From: Osedax fenrisi
Taxonomy: Eukaryota; Annelida; Polychaeta; Sabellida; Siboglinidae
Assembly (NCBI GenBank): GCA_964019155.1
Contig: OZ025239.1
Coordinates: forward strand, 5,016,045 to 5,080,044
DNA: 64,000 bases
Reading direction: 5' to 3'
The notes under the pieces are model-generated. The model did not search any database. It was not told where the DNA came from and saw only the letters and a list, made by a program, of their open reading frames with translations. This document shows positions 9,859-36,620 of the stretch, piece after piece. Position 1 is the stretch's first letter. Every line of letters begins with the position of its first letter. Position numbers and translations under genes: made by a program.

Positions 9859-12400
9859 TTATTATTATTATTATTATTATTATTAATATTATTATTATTA
9901 TCATTATTGAATTTAATTGAATTGAATTAATTTTATTACGAATTATATTCATATAATATGAATAGTAAATAAATAAATAAATAATAAAAATAAATAAAAC
10001 GCAAAACGATATCAATACGTAAAATAAAAATATAATACTAATAAATCATTAACATAGTACGACGAATTATATGTACCGGAAAATAATTAATATAAATATA
10101 TACATAATATGCATTACACATATATATATATAATAATACAAATAAAAAATTATGAGATAGTAAGTCTCATAATTTATAGGTAATTTTTGAAATTAATTTT
10201 GATAATACGTGATTTAAAACAGTTTAATGATTGTGAATGGACAGTTTCATAATCTAGATTATTCCACACATTTAATATACGATTATTTAGATAATTCATA
10301 TGAATATTTGTACGTGATTTTGTAGCCACGAGTTTTATTCCATGGCCACGAGTACGAGAGTTTGTCTGTAATGGATTGAGTATATTAGATAAATCGATAT
10401 TGCATATATTATGAATTAGTTTATATATCATTATTAGATCTTTATGTAAGCGTATTAATGCTAATGATTGTAAGCCAAGATAATTAAGACGTTCGCTATA
10501 ACTAATATATGCCAATCCACATCTTCCAAATAATCTTCTCGTAAATACTCGCTGAACCCTTTCTATCTTGTCAGCTAAACCATTATATCGTCTAGCTTTC
10601 AGACCAGGGTTCCATACTGTTGTCGAAAATTCTACTTTTGGACGAGCATATGTAATATATGCCTTTATAAGTGTAGTAATATCATTAGTTAAAAAACAAC
10701 GGAATAAATTATTAATCGTTAAAAGAGCACCCCTACAACAATATAATATATGCTTATCAAAATATAAATATTTATCAAATTGTATACCTAAATCTTTATG
10801 TGTATCACATGTATTAATTACCGTATTATCTATATAGTAGATTGGCATATCTATACTGTTTAATGTCATTATTGCTGTTTTATGCGAAGCGATATCGAGT
10901 TGCCAACTATTGCTCAATGATAAAAATGAATTTATCGCTATTTGCATGTGATTTCTATCAGATAAATTTTTAGATTGTAGGTGAATTTTTGTGTCATCTG
11001 CAAATAGCTCAATTTTTATTTTATCAGTAAATAAATTAGTTAAATCATTAATGATTAATTAATTAATAAAAATAATAAAAAGAATAGGTCCAATAACTGA
11101 GCCCTGTGGCACGCCTGATAATATATTTTTAAATTTAGAATATGTATAATTTATTTTGACTGATTGTTTTCTATTAGTTAAAAAACTCTCAATCCAGTTA
11201 TAAATATTACCAGATATTCCAATATCTTTGATTTTAATGAGAAGTTTTCTGTGTGATACTTTATCGAAAGACTTTTTAAAATCGAAATAAATAATATCTA
11301 TAAATTTGTTATCATTAATAGATGATGTCCATGTATTCAAGCAAGATAACAATTGTAATTCAACAGACTTACCAATTGTAAAACCAAATTGCGATGGAGA
11401 TAAAAGTGAATTTGTAAATAAAAATGATATAATACTATTTGTTAAATTTTTTTCAAATACCATTGACATTATACAAGTTATTAAAATTGGCCGATAATTT
11501 TCTTTAACAGAAGGATCGCCATTTTTAAAAATAGGAGTAATAAAACTATATTTCCACATAAAGGTACATTTACCAGAATTAATTGATGTATTAAATATTA
11601 TTGTTAGTGGTAGTGATAAATCATATGAGAATTTTTTAAATATAAAAGATTGTATTTTATCTGGAGGAATTGTATATGAATTGGAAAGTTGACTTACAAT
11701 TTTTCTAACATTTTCTCTTGTAAATATAACATTATTAATTGTTTCATTTGTTTTAAGTGTGTGATTCGGAATGATACCATTGTCTATTGTAAATACGGAT
11801 GTAAATTGCTCGTTTAATAGTCTTGCTTTATCGTAATCTAGTGATGCATATATGCATTATATGTACATATATGTATTATCATCTTTGATTAAAGGAGATA
11901 TTTCATTGTGAGATGAACATCTAGAATTAACATATTTATAGAATAATGATTTATAATTAGAATTGATAACATTATACTCTCTAGTCAAAACAAAATTATT
12001 AATATTACAATGTAGAAGAGATTGTGAATCTCGCCACTTATTGTAATGAATAATTGACTTATTCATATTTTTAAAATTTTGTAAGCATTTTAATTGAAGA
12101 GTGTATGTTTTTGGGTATTTACTTGTATTAGTAACAACTTTTGTCATTGGAACTGTTTTATAAAAGATATTTAATATAGTTAAGTAGAAAATATCTATAA
12201 TTTCATCAATATAATTTCAATAGGAGAGTATTTTTTCCAATTGTATATTTTTTAATAAAAAGTATATTTCAAGAAAATTTGATTTTTTAAAGTGTGGATG
12301 TATATGATTAGTTATACTCTTTGAACTTGATAAAATATTAAAGGAAAAAGAAAAATGATAACTAATGTACTGATTTAATCCAAATTTAGGTTCTTTAGAA
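9859..12400 (-). mobile_element. LINE B, 5'-truncated (jockey/CR1 group)
   Basis: Minus-strand non-LTR element whose 3' end is an (AAT)n-rich tail at 9859-9905. The reverse transcriptase and its N-terminal extension occupy 12400 to 10174. The 5' end stops at the foldback element at 12401. Copy 2 is at 54848-57378. Confidence 0.75.
10174..12400 (-). pseudogene. LINE B reverse transcriptase, one frame with three stops
   Basis: About 740 codons in a single uninterrupted frame apart from three stops: TGA near 12221, TAA at 11857 and TAA at 11059. In order: HPHFKKSNFLE linker, SFITPIFKNGD and NYRPI (about 11530), FDFKKSFDKVSH (about 11270), SGVPQGSVIGPILF (about 11090), LFADDTKIH (about 11000), then DLGIQFD and the C-terminal FTRRLFGRCG and RLNYLGLQSL stretch. 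The active-site A-D-D and the S-G-V-P-Q-G-S box are intact. No frameshift is seen, so this is a fairly young relic. Copy 2 (55152-57378) has the same stops. Confidence 0.8.
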
Positions 12401-12642
12401 TAATTTTTTCAATATAGATATATCTTATGATATATAAGAGGACTCCAAAATTATTTTTTCATTTTAGCGTATCTAATTGAAATTATTAATGTGGCCACAT
12501 TACCCGCAATAGGTGGCCACCTTACCCTCCATGGAGGGTAATGTTGCCACCTTAATAATTTCAATTAGATACGCTAAAATGAAAAAATCATTTGGGAGTC
12601 CTGTTATATATCATAAGATATGTATATATATTGAAAAAATTA
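12401..12642. mobile_element. foldback MITE, copy 1
   Basis: Imperfect palindrome of 242 bases. Arms of about 100 bases (TATCTTATGATATATAAGAG with GACTCC, then TTTCATTTTAGCGTATCTAA) flank a centre with the perfect palindromes GGTGGCCACC and TACCCTCCATGGAGGGTA. TA is present at both outer ends, as expected of a Tc1/mariner-type target duplication. No protein. A small related piece, GTGGCAGCATTACCC, is at 12689. Copy 2 is at 57379-57620. Confidence 0.75.
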
Positions 12643-12712
12643 TCAAATCAGAACTACTATTTATAAAGTTATACAACATTATCTAAAAGTGGCAGCATTA
12701 CCCATCTTTCCC

Positions 12713-12772
<60 letters not shown>

Positions 12773-12949
12773 AATATATATATATACTTTTTAAAAATTA
12801 TTATATATGATTTTAAGATTGTATTATCTTTTATTTTATTTTTACATTTTATGACATTAAATAAATTACTTTGTGTTATAAATTTTTCTGTATGAACATC
12901 GATTAAGATTATGATGAGTATTATGAAGTTTAAGATTGGAGGATGGCAA

Positions 12950-13460
12950 TATATTTAGTAGAGATTTCGAATGATTAGTTGATAGGTTAGTAGCAATATT
13001 AAAATCACCTATAATGATATTAGATTCAGACATTAGATTAGTAAATGAATATAACTCAGAGAGGAATAAAGGGATTGAGGAAGAGGGGGGTCGGTAACAA
13101 AGTGATATATTAAAAGTCTTGGAGTGTAGGGGACTAATGGAACAGGTAAACGCTTCAGAGTGATCATTATTATGGTCACGTGGGGTACATGAAGGGAGGA
13201 TTTATAGATAATACCTCCTCCATAATTATGGGTATTACGTCTAGGAAAATGAGAAAAAGAGTAAGGACTAGTATTCAGAAATTATATAAGAGGTATGTCA
13301 TCAGGCATAATCCATGTTTCAGTGATGAATATAAGAAATGGTCATGTTCCGCAGAAAGTTCTAGAATAATATATATGGTATCTTGTTACGGATGGAGCAG
13401 GTGTTTAATAATGCAGATTTAATTAGGCAGTTATGTCGTTCTGAGGAATATGGGGACAAT
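12950..13460 (-). pseudogene. LINE C apurinic-type endonuclease remnant
   Basis: Translated with frameshifts: ALLNTCSIRNKI, a TETWI-like stretch near 13310, YGGGIIYKSSL near 13200, CYRPPSS near 13090, IIIGDFN near 13005. These are the N, E, Y-R-P and G-D-F-N boxes of the endonuclease/exonuclease/phosphatase fold of L2/CR1-type LINEs. Stops interrupt it. Confidence 0.7.
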
Positions 13461-13730
13461 GGAGTTAAAGGTGTTGATGGGGATTGCAGCGTGTTAATGG
13501 TCAGATTTGTGGAAGTGGTTTTGCAAAGCATATTTTTATTTTTATGGACTTTTGGAATTGAGTGTCATTTTAAGGGGGGTGGGGAAGGGTTCACAATTGG
13601 TGGACAATGATTAGGAGTTGGTGATGGGGTGGTTTGTGTAGAGTGAGTAATAGTAGTATCTAAATCTTCATTACACTTATGATATACAGATAGTAAGTTA
13701 TTATAATAATACTAATAATATTTATTTATT

Positions 13731-13997
13731 GAAATCTCATATATATTGAATACAATATAAATGGACCCCTCAAGAAGTCATATACTTATATGAAGTTATA
13801 GACTTATGTTATAAATACCTATGAAAGGCCCTGGACAATAGAATTAATAACATTTTTTTTCTTGTGTTTTCATTTAGCATTTATTAAGTTCTTGATAAAT
13901 TTATTAACACAAGAGAAAAACAAGAATTACCTGGAGTCGAACCCGGGACCTATGGCTTACTAGCTCTTGGTTGTCCCACTGAGCCATCGACCACATA
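13731..13997 (-). mobile_element. SINE family 1 inside LINE C
   Basis: The minus-strand head is TGGCTCAGTGGG (A box) and GGGTTCGACTCC (B box), the best-preserved tRNA-like head in the window, followed by the body shared with 318-546 (TTAACACAAGAGAAAAACAA on the plus strand). Copy 2 is at 58713-58979. Confidence 0.75.
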
Positions 13998-14312
13998 CTT
14001 ATGTTGAGTATGATTAGTGAAGTCAGTATATTTGGATGAATATATCGGATTATTAGATGCTGCTTGTCGCATTTTAATGCATGTATGATTGTTGAAGAGT
14101 TTGCTCCAATGCTTAATAACAGAAAGGGGTGGGGTTAAGGGAGATTTTTTCCAATTAACTTTGTTGCTGTGGTAGTGACGTAATTCGTAGTAGTTTGTTT
14201 TACTGTTGAATACGTATTTGATTTTCGAGTTGTACAGGAGATTGTTTTTTTATGGCGAATATGATTATCGGACTTGGGAAGGCCGACTTTGATGTGGGTG
14301 ATGTTATATATG

Positions 14313-14909
14313 TTAAAGTTTAGAGTATTTGTTGGGAATTGTAATGTTCTGAGATTGGTTTAAATTATTTATAAAATTTGATTTAGGTTTAGAAATCTTT
14401 AGAGAGAGTAGGGGAGGAGTTGTGTGTTTATTTTGTGAACATTTAATTGAAGTGATTGATCTAGAGGGTGAGGGTTGAATGGGCTTAGTCTTATTTAATT
14501 TAATAAGTTCTTTTATGATCTCAGTATTATAAATTTGTTGATCTTTTATGATAGTAATGCTGTCCATAATATAATTAAAAGTATTGGTTTGGGACATTGG
14601 TGCATCTATGTTTATATCGTTATTAGGTTGTGGAGACTTGTGTTGCTATGCGTAGTGGTGGTGACAGCGTATTATTAAATGTAATTCATTTGGGACATAT
14701 ATATATATATATAAGAATGAAGGTGAACGCATGAGTTTGATTGTATAATTGGGAGGGTTGTTACGATTATTCCATTTAAATATTAAAGAAATAATATCTT
14801 TTAGGCAGTTATAGTGTACATGTGTATGCCACCTATAATAGTTAATAAAGTCAGTTTCTGTATTTAAACTAGATTTACAGTGATTACATGATGCAGTGGA
14901 ATTGTCCAT
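14313..14909 (-). pseudogene. LINE C ORF1 remnant with zinc-finger-like start
   Basis: Two open pieces. The upstream one (14646-14909) starts MDNSTASCNHCKSSL and has HTHVHYNCL, a C-x2-C...H...C arrangement like the PHD/zinc-knuckle ORF1 of CR1-group elements. The second (14313-14597) is polar with MDSITIIKDQQIYNTEIIKE, probably a coil. Copy 2 is at 59295-59910. Confidence 0.6.
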
Positions 14910-14989
14910 TATATAGTTAGCACTTTGACTAGCAATGTAACTAATTTATTATTTCTAGGAATTTGAATTTCTTTAATACAGTGATTAAT

Positions 14990-16685
14990 AATGAGTTATA
15001 AATAGAACATATTAATAGAGAAAGTGTGAAAATATTTACACAGTATAATAGTATGTAAACAATATTAGTATAAACAATTCAGTGATTTTAAAAATTAATA
15101 TTTTTTTTTGAATAATGATAATATAAATGTGATTTAATGAATAGAAGTAATGAATGAAATAAATAAATAATATGTGTGGGATATAGAGTGAATGTTTATA
15201 CATAGGGCTGTATAATGTATCAAATGTGGATAACTTATCTAATTTTCAGATTGATTATATAAATTATTTATGAAATTAAATTAATGTTAGCAATTAGAAA
15301 ATTATAACAATTAAATCATATAGTGTTATATTTTATATTGATACATTTGTATATTCTCAATCTTCGAGAAGGTTTAAGTTAAAATTGTGTTTCATAAATT
15401 TAAAAACGTAAACAAAATCAGTTTAATGGATATATCAGCGATATTTTGAATAATTAAAAAATAAAATTTTTTTTTAGACTAGTTATATAATTAAGAATAT
15501 TTTATTCATAAACATTTTTTTTGTAGTATTTATGGTTTCTGAAATACCGAGAGTGTCCGTATTCGGTTACTTTCCCATAATTTCTTAAATTTTTAATTTC
15601 GTATTATTCTTTGTTTATTTATATAACGTAAGTTATCGTTAGAAAATATTTATATATTAGATAAATCGATATATATTCATCACGGTTTATTATACTTTTT
15701 ATTTTATATAATATATTACATATTTGTATTGTTATTTATTATTTTCGTGAAGTTCTTTCATCCCATCAGTAATATCATTTACGTTTTTATTCTAATCAAA
15801 TATTCTAATATTCTTTCGAAGACGCTCTCATTTTAATACATCCATGGTTTTAATAGTAACGATAGCGTCTTGAGTTAATAAATATGTTATTGGTGCAGAC
15901 GATGTTTATCATATACATATCTAAATCATAATCCTATATGCGTATATGTGTATGTGTATGTACGTGTGTGTTATTATATTGAATGTATGTGTAAAGTGTA
16001 ACATTTTGAGTTTAATATATGTTATTAACTATTTTATTTCGCATTATTTAAGAATTAGACATCACAATTAAGTATTCGTAATGTAATAATTATAATTACA
16101 AATATGATTAAGTGTAATCTAATAATATGTTAATTAATATATTATATAATATTGATGCCATAATACATATACATTTTTCCTTATTATTAATGAATGTATA
16201 AACTTATTTAAATAGAAGGTATTATTATTGAAGAAATACATTAAATAATTAATACTATGACCGAACGAACGTTTCCTATTATTGTTCATGTATAATAATA
16301 GTCTTGCTATTATCAAATAAGTAGATATTAATAAATAATAAACATGCATTATAATATATTTATTCTTTCTTATATATATAGTTCTCGATTATATATTTTG
16401 TAAACAAATAACTATTACAATATAAATATTAATTTCGGATTCGTCAGTAACAATAGAAGATATTCCTCTTTTTCTAATACTACGTATATTTTTCGTGCAA
16501 TTTCCTATTAAAATGTAGTAATTAGTTAATATAATAATACGTGTAAAGTATATATATATATACCTTTCATAATATTGAAATATGACGACAAGACCCATCA
16601 GCCTATATTTTATAAACAGGTTTATATTTAAATTGGAAATAATTAAAATGACTTATAATATTACAAATTATTGATATATCCTTTG

Positions 16686-16735
<50 letters not shown>

Positions 16736-17127
16736 ATGTGTGTGATTTATGTTAGTATCATATAACATATTATTAATTCTATAAATATCTGACCTTATAA
16801 AATAAATATAATTCACATATAAAATATGTACATAATATAATTAAAGTTTAATATGTATTAATTAATATTATAATACATACGTATATGTTAATGAATATAA
16901 TACAAATTGAATAACATCATAAATGTTAATAAAATATTGAATTATAGTTAAAATGAAAAATTAATTTTAAATATTATTAAAATATTTGTATAATGCATAA
17001 TATAAAATATGAATTTAATATAAAAACAGAATTAAAATTTATATATTTTTTATAACAATATGATACAAAAAATATTATTTTAAATTGTAAATGAAATTTC
17101 AAATAAAATAATATTGTTAATATATAT

Positions 17128-17164
<37 letters not shown>

Positions 17165-17282
17165 TTGAGATATAGGATATAGAGTGATAGGGATATTTAG
17201 ATAGAGACGGGCGGATATATAGATATATATATATATATAGAAGTCATACACATATAATGAGACACAACTATGAACTCTTACC
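14990..17282. other. AT-rich spacer downstream of the CILP-like gene
   Basis: No gene recognised. It holds a LINE F 3' fragment (15580-15650, reverse complement of 7990-8050), a worn SINE 2 fragment (15755-15880), and TA/TG tracts at 16690-16745 and 17120-17160. The 3' UTR of the CILP-like gene must start at 17282; no clear poly(A) signal is seen. Copy 2 is at 59970-62324. Confidence 0.6.
15755..15880 (-). mobile_element. SINE family 2, worn 3' fragment
   Basis: On the minus strand: the CATGGATG body word and the GATGGGATGAAAGAACTTCA 3' end of the family. Head lost. Copy 2 is at 60715-60845. Confidence 0.5.
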
Positions 17283-30460
<13,178 letters not shown>

Positions 30461-30530
30461 TTTATTGAATATTTATTTAATACGATTATAATAATGTATA
30501 AAGTTGATATATTTCATAGAGTCACATCGC

Positions 30531-30538
30531 CTTATATA
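30531..30538 (-). promoter_or_regulatory. candidate TATA box of the CILP-like gene
   Basis: On the minus strand TATATAAG, followed by GCGATGTGACTC, lies about 70 bases before the start codon at 30460. It would place transcription start near 30505 and give a 5' UTR of about 45 bases. The local GC is a little higher than its surroundings. In DNA this rich in TA a TATA match is weak evidence. Confidence 0.35.
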
Positions 30539-31033
30539 CTATATTTAATGTTAAATGGGCGTATCTAGTAGAAAATGTGTATAGGTATAATCAATTACTC
30601 TCGTAAATCTGTGATATATAAAGTTAACCTTTGACCCTAACTTTCTTTACAATTTCGATATCTATATGTTAACACAGTGATACTAGCCGATAGAAACATA
30701 ATTGTTCATATTATAAGGATGTTATAAACACTTATAGTATGCATTGAATAAAGTGTAGGTTACATATATAAATATAATTTTATTAAGTATATTTAAAGTT
30801 GAATAACCAATATAATAATACAAATATAATAAGGATATTAATAAATTCGTAATATTAACAATAGCAAAGAGGTATCTATATTTGAATATTTGAACATTTA
30901 TCATAATTATAACATAATTATTTTAAAAATGATTTAATAATATAATTTTGAAATATTTTATTTTATTATAACATAATTATTCGAAAAATATAGTTTCTAT
31001 ATGGATTTGATACATGACATAGTTAATACACAT

Positions 31034-31067
<34 letters not shown>

Positions 31068-32706
31068 TGTACTGAATAATGGCTTCAAGATTTAATAATT
31101 TAATATTCAAGTAATTTTAATTTTTTATTAAAAAGAACATATTCCGTGTAATAGAGATTTCACATTTAAATGCATATATTGTGGTCAATAGTCCGGGAAG
31201 TAACAGATACGATCGGGTCGTGTAATACAATATTTAATATTTATTTAATTTAAAATAAATATATAATATTAACTGAATACTTTTAAAATAAATAATTGTA
31301 TAAAATAACTTGTAAATTAAATAAATTTGCGTTTATTTTTGATACAATTTATGAACATTATTTTTTCCAATCGTTAATAAATATTAATAGAATTAACATA
31401 TAATTCATACTATTATTCTAATAATTCAATTAAATTTTATGAATAATATAAAATATAAATAAATAATATACATAGTAAATTAATCATATATATGATTAAA
31501 TAATTAATAAGTTATAACAACCATAAATAAATGTAATTATATATAATTATAATAATATTAATGATTTTAAAGTAATCCATATAAGATCATAATTGCATAC
31601 AATGTAAATAATACATGTCTCATTAATGTGTAGATTATACATATGTGTGCTGTACAATGTATAATATAAATACCATTGATATTATAGATATATATATATA
31701 TAAATTAAATGTAATGATAATTAAAATATTTATATAATATTTAATAATTAAAATTGATATTATTTCATTTAATTTATATTAATTCTTAATCATTACAAAT
31801 ACTATATTAATATATGTTAGTATTGAACTAATTTAGTGTTGGCAACAGTGTTTGTTTATTTAATAAAATATAACATTATAAATATGATAATTATGATTAA
31901 TACCTATTTCAATTTTTAAAATAAATTAATAAATATTAAAGTAGATATAATTTTTTAAAAAATATTGTGATAAATTTAATGAGAATATTTTGGTAAATAT
32001 TTATAAAATATAATATATATGTCTTGTATTTCAAAATAAATATTGATTAAATAATAGTTAATAATGCTGAATATCTTTAAAATAAGATATTATGTAATAT
32101 TTTTCAAATCAAATGTTTTATATCATTTAAATATAACTAACCACTAAATAGACACTATATATTATATATTGCTTCATTCTTTAGAATTAGGGATTAGTAA
32201 GTTTATGAAATACTAAAATAGTAGTAATACAATTGTAACTTTAACACGTATTCATTACCTATCAAATTAATGTAACATTTATGCATGAATCTTGTTTTAA
32301 TTCTACTAATTTATACATTTGTAATTATATGATACATTTCGTAACTATTAAATATATCATATATGATATGTTAACTATAAACTATAGTTTCTTAAGTATA
32401 TATATTTAAACTTATTGGTTTTACGATAAGTAATGCATTTTGTATTTATTTATATGAATAATATTTTATATAGATGTTTAATTTAATATTATATGATTCA
32501 TTAATAATGGACCATTATAAAGAAGTACACATTAACTATCTAAGAAATCACAATTGTTTCAGATTGTTTTACGAATTAAATCACCTCCTGAATAAACTGA
32601 GATATGAAAATGAACACATTAAGAAAAGAAAGGATATATAAAACGTATTACAAAGTGCATAATACTATTCTATACTATTCGATATAATAATGACAATATT
32701 CATAAT

Positions 32707-32740
<34 letters not shown>

Positions 32741-32845
32741 ATTAATTCATGAAAAGAATAAGTATTCGATTATACAAAGCGAAGTTAAATATATACATGT
32801 GTGTAAAGTTATAATAGATTTAGATACGTTTTCATAGGTACCAAG

Positions 32846-32879
<34 letters not shown>
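30539..32879. other. AT-rich upstream region of the CILP-like gene
   Basis: I see no gene, SINE or LINE here. Very AT-rich with TA tracts at 31041-31066, 32709-32738 and 32850-32881. Regulatory DNA is possible but nothing specific can be pointed to. Confidence 0.6.
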
Positions 32880-32886
<7 letters not shown>

Positions 32887-33195
32887 CATTATATCTAAAA
32901 ATAGGCGTAACTAAATATATGTAAATTAAATAATAATTAGAATAAATAGGGCGCACATGATCTATTCATAGTATACATAAATATATAGTTGGGTTTTCTA
33001 AAAGCTAAATATAGAAATGTTATTTCCGATTTTCTGGTTTTTCAATTGATATAATCAATAACCTTGTCTTTATGAATTTAACATATACATGACATGTTAG
33101 GTATGTTAACGAGTGTGATTAATATCTACTGATATAACAACGTAACTATTATATAATATACATACTTTGATTCGATTATAATATCTAATATACAG
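32880..33195 (+). repeat. repeat R member
   Basis: Same orientation as 3040-3415, with GACATGTTAGGTATGTTAAC intact. Confidence 0.7.
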
Positions 33196-33243
33196 TTTAA
33201 TTAATCAGATAAAGTAATATAAATACACAAATATGTTGACAAC

Positions 33244-33282
<39 letters not shown>

Positions 33283-33296
<14 letters not shown>

Positions 33297-33540
33297 CAGT
33301 AGGACACGGATATGAGCCTGGTCCGGACAATTAAAATACGTCTTAAAATAATATTTAGAAGTGATCTTATATAATTGTTTATGCATAAATGATCGGCTCT
33401 CGTTAACACCATGGATATCTTAACATGATAGCGACTTCGAAGGGACATTAGAGCCATATATGGTTATAAGTGAAAACTTCATCTAAGTTCCTGGATGGGA
33501 TTAAAGGACTCCACCAAATAAAAATAACAATAAAAATATA
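33283..33540 (+). mobile_element. SINE family 2, missing the A box
   Basis: Starts within the head (GCAGTAGG-like ACAGTAGGACACGG, worn B box GATATGAGCCTGG), then the body with GGCTCTCGTTAACACCATGG and GAAGGGACATTAGAGCCATA, then the complete 3' end TTCCTGGATGGGATTAAAGG plus ACTCCACC and an (AATAACA)n tail. A TA tract replaces the 5' part. Confidence 0.8.
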
Positions 33541-33776
33541 TATATAATTTTATATTTTATATAAATAAAGATTTGAAATTAAAATTAATATAATTTTATT
33601 CATAATTGTCTTTGAAATTTCCTGGAAAATCGAAATTTCTATGTGAAATTTTTATTTTACGCTTGAGATATTTTATCGTATTGTAGTAGTACATATTTGA
33701 ATTCGAAACAAAAATAATTTTAAAAACTCACTTTAAATCAATAATTTCAATATGATAATATTAATAATATGATATA

Positions 33777-34140
33777 ATGTATTATATATTGATTGATAAT
33801 TATATAAGTAAATACATAGCCGCGAATATAATCAAAAGTATAAAGTATACATATTTTCTAAATATATTATATTATATTACATGTAGATACGTTTTAGAGT
33901 TATACCATATCGATAGATATATGTTAAGCAATTTATCAACACATACACATAACTCAATATACGTTGATAGAGAGTATAATGTAATGAATGTACGCCGTAC
34001 ATATATTACTCATATTCTAGACGAATAATTTAGGGTTTTCTTAAAGCTAAATATAGAAATGTTATTTCCAGATTTGTTCGCTTTCCCTTGGCTGTAATCA
34101 ATAAACATTTCTTTTTGTATACAATTTATAATCATACATT
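33777..34140 (+). repeat. LINE F 3'-end relic joined to a repeat R fragment
   Basis: 33777-33855 matches 7917-7990 (ATTGATTGATAAT, AAATACATAGCC, AAAGTATAAAGTATA); 34020-34140 matches part of repeat R. Between them nothing is recognised. 34140-35000 is AT-rich with no recognisable feature. Confidence 0.55.
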
Positions 34141-35002
34141 TAATGGTATGTACAGTATGATCGATCATCGATCGATAAGTTTGATTGATATATATATATA
34201 TAATATCATAGTGGATATATTACATAATATTGAAAACTATTGTAATAGATTATTATCACACATATTAACATTCATTACTTTAATTTATAAATGTTATTCA
34301 TAACATATATATATATATATATTTATTAAATAATACATTAATAAAAATAGAATCTGGTCATATAACATTCCTATATTTAGATTTAATACAACCATACTTA
34401 TTTATATTAGTATATACATATAACATATTCATGACTATATATATACATATACTATATACATGATTCTATATATAGTGTAATGTATAATTTTGACATACGT
34501 ATAAACTGTATTTCTCAGCATATCTCTCTGAATAAGTAACATTTTAAACACATATAATGCCGATACCACTAGCTAATAATATAATATGTATATCGATATC
34601 AATTTGATAGTAGATTTTATTCTATACATTTCTTGTGCTATTTTCTACCTGTTACATTAAATAAATATACCTATGAATATTGTTCTGATACTGTCAAGTC
34701 AACTTGACTTTCCGTTAGAACTAAATACACATCCGCTATTCATTATGATTATTATCAAGATTTCATTGTAATTGAATACTTAACGCATATCAATAGAAAA
34801 CTTAGTTATGCTATAATAAATCACCTTTTACATACTTTAAACTTTGCCCGTAAATTAATAATAGATATTCGATTAAATCCTTATTAATTTATTTACTGTT
34901 GCCTTAGACTAAATAGAAAATTACATAATTGATATGATAACATATTTAGTAAAGCTTTCGGAACACCACCGGGTGAGTTATTTTACTTGTTTGGTATATA
35001 TA

Positions 35003-35078
35003 CTACTAAAGTAGGTATAGGAATGTACGTACTATACCATATTTAATATAGTAAGGGCAAACGAGGGAGATGATGATG

Positions 35079-35131
<53 letters not shown>

Positions 35132-36620
35132 TGTTTGCATTTATCATATTTAATGTAGTTGTTATTTTTGTTTTAAATAATGTAGTATGAATTATCTAAA
35201 TTAATTAGATACACAAAGCATTCAGTATTTTGCATTGGTATAACATAATTTTTTAAATTGTACAAATCGATATCTAGAAAAAATGTATCTAAAAATAGAC
35301 ATAATTCAACAAAATATAAATGAAATAATACTAATAACACTCAGAATAAATAGAACACGCATTCGGAGTACGGCGTACGGTGTACGCCTAACTATATTGT
35401 TTTTAATCTCGAATAATGTTGGATTTTCCTTAAAGCCTAAAATAGATTTAATATTTCCAATTCTCTCGATTTTCAATGGATATAATAAATGATCTTATTT
35501 GTACCTATATACAATATAAATAATATATAGGAATGTTCACTAGTGTTATTATAGATTAATATAATTAAGATATTAATGGATATTGATTGAATATGTATTT
35601 ATTTAACTATAATATAATATATATATATATATATATATTAATATAGATAGATAGATAGATAAATAGATATATATTTAGATATACATAGATAGATAGATAG
35701 ATAGATATATAGATATATAGATAATAGTTTATTGAATAGATTCATATCGATGGGTACAATCAATAATAATGACAGAAATATATAAAGAATAGTTAACAAA
35801 TATAAATAAGTTGTGATAAACACACACCAAATTTAATTTAATAATAATAATGTAATATTTGGGATGTCCATCAAACGAGCTGAATACATCATCAGATAAC
35901 TTTGGAATATGTATCGGGTTGGTTAGGCAACACCATATAGGATTATATGCGCATAAATTCTGAGGGATGGACGGTATATACACAAATTATAAAAACAAGA
36001 GAATTTAAAAAATAACGACATTACATTTATGCATGTTGAGCATAAAAGTTGCCATTAATATTATGAGTATCTATATTTGTAATTATATGCTTATAGATTT
36101 AGCCAAGGCAATATAACGTGGGATTAAATTCCAAGCTGGACTGAGTATGGCACACTCACTCTGTTGCTGAAACAATTGATCGTTGCTTTATTAATGCATT
36201 TTACCATACTTAATTTGATTATAGGTTCATGATTACTTGTATAATATGTTGTGAATACCGATGATTTATCCACGAGATTGTTCAGTATTTAGCGAATACA
36301 AAGATATACCAGATTTGCCGATTGACACATAAATACACGTTTTTCAAATGCAATTTGAAGGTTACATTTTACTATCTAATCATAGAGACCAGATAGTTCT
36401 GATTGAAGAATATAAAGTTCAGTAGTGTTCCTATAGGATAGAGAAATGTTAGCATCATCGGCAAAAAGAGAGTATGTTAGCTGTTATGAAAATATCGAAG
36501 GGAGGTCATTAATATATATTATAAATAGAATAGGTCCAATAACTGAACATTGAGGAGCCACTGAACTTTAATGAATATAACGAGAAAATGCATTATTTAC
36601 CTGTTATTTGATATCAATTG
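35003..36620. repeat. 1.6 kb direct repeat, left copy
   Basis: Matches 40026-41618 in the same orientation, from AAAGTAGGTATAGGAAT to ATCAATTGGTAAGGT. It holds a diverged repeat R (35285-35565), an (AGAT)n tract (35641-35720) and the LINE D relic. It extends 110 bases further right than its partner. Confidence 0.85.

Larger units (their letters stand above)
12900..14990 (-). mobile_element. LINE C (L2-like), ORF1 and endonuclease only
   Basis: Minus-strand element with ORF1 pieces at 14313-14909 and an endonuclease at about 12950-13460. No reverse transcriptase of its own follows; LINE B and a MITE lie where it would be. SINE family 1 is inserted in it at 13731-13997. Base composition is visibly richer in G on the plus strand than in its neighbours. 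Copy 2 is at about 57880-59970. Confidence 0.7.

Noticed and set aside
10568..10837. 89-codon plus-strand open frame
   Set aside because: It is antisense to the LINE B reverse transcriptase; the same shadow appears at 55546-55815.
13180..13610. Plus-strand open frames starting MGYMKGGF and MLRMEQVF
   Set aside because: They are antisense to the LINE C endonuclease, whose C-Y-R-P-P and G-D-F-N boxes read on the minus strand.
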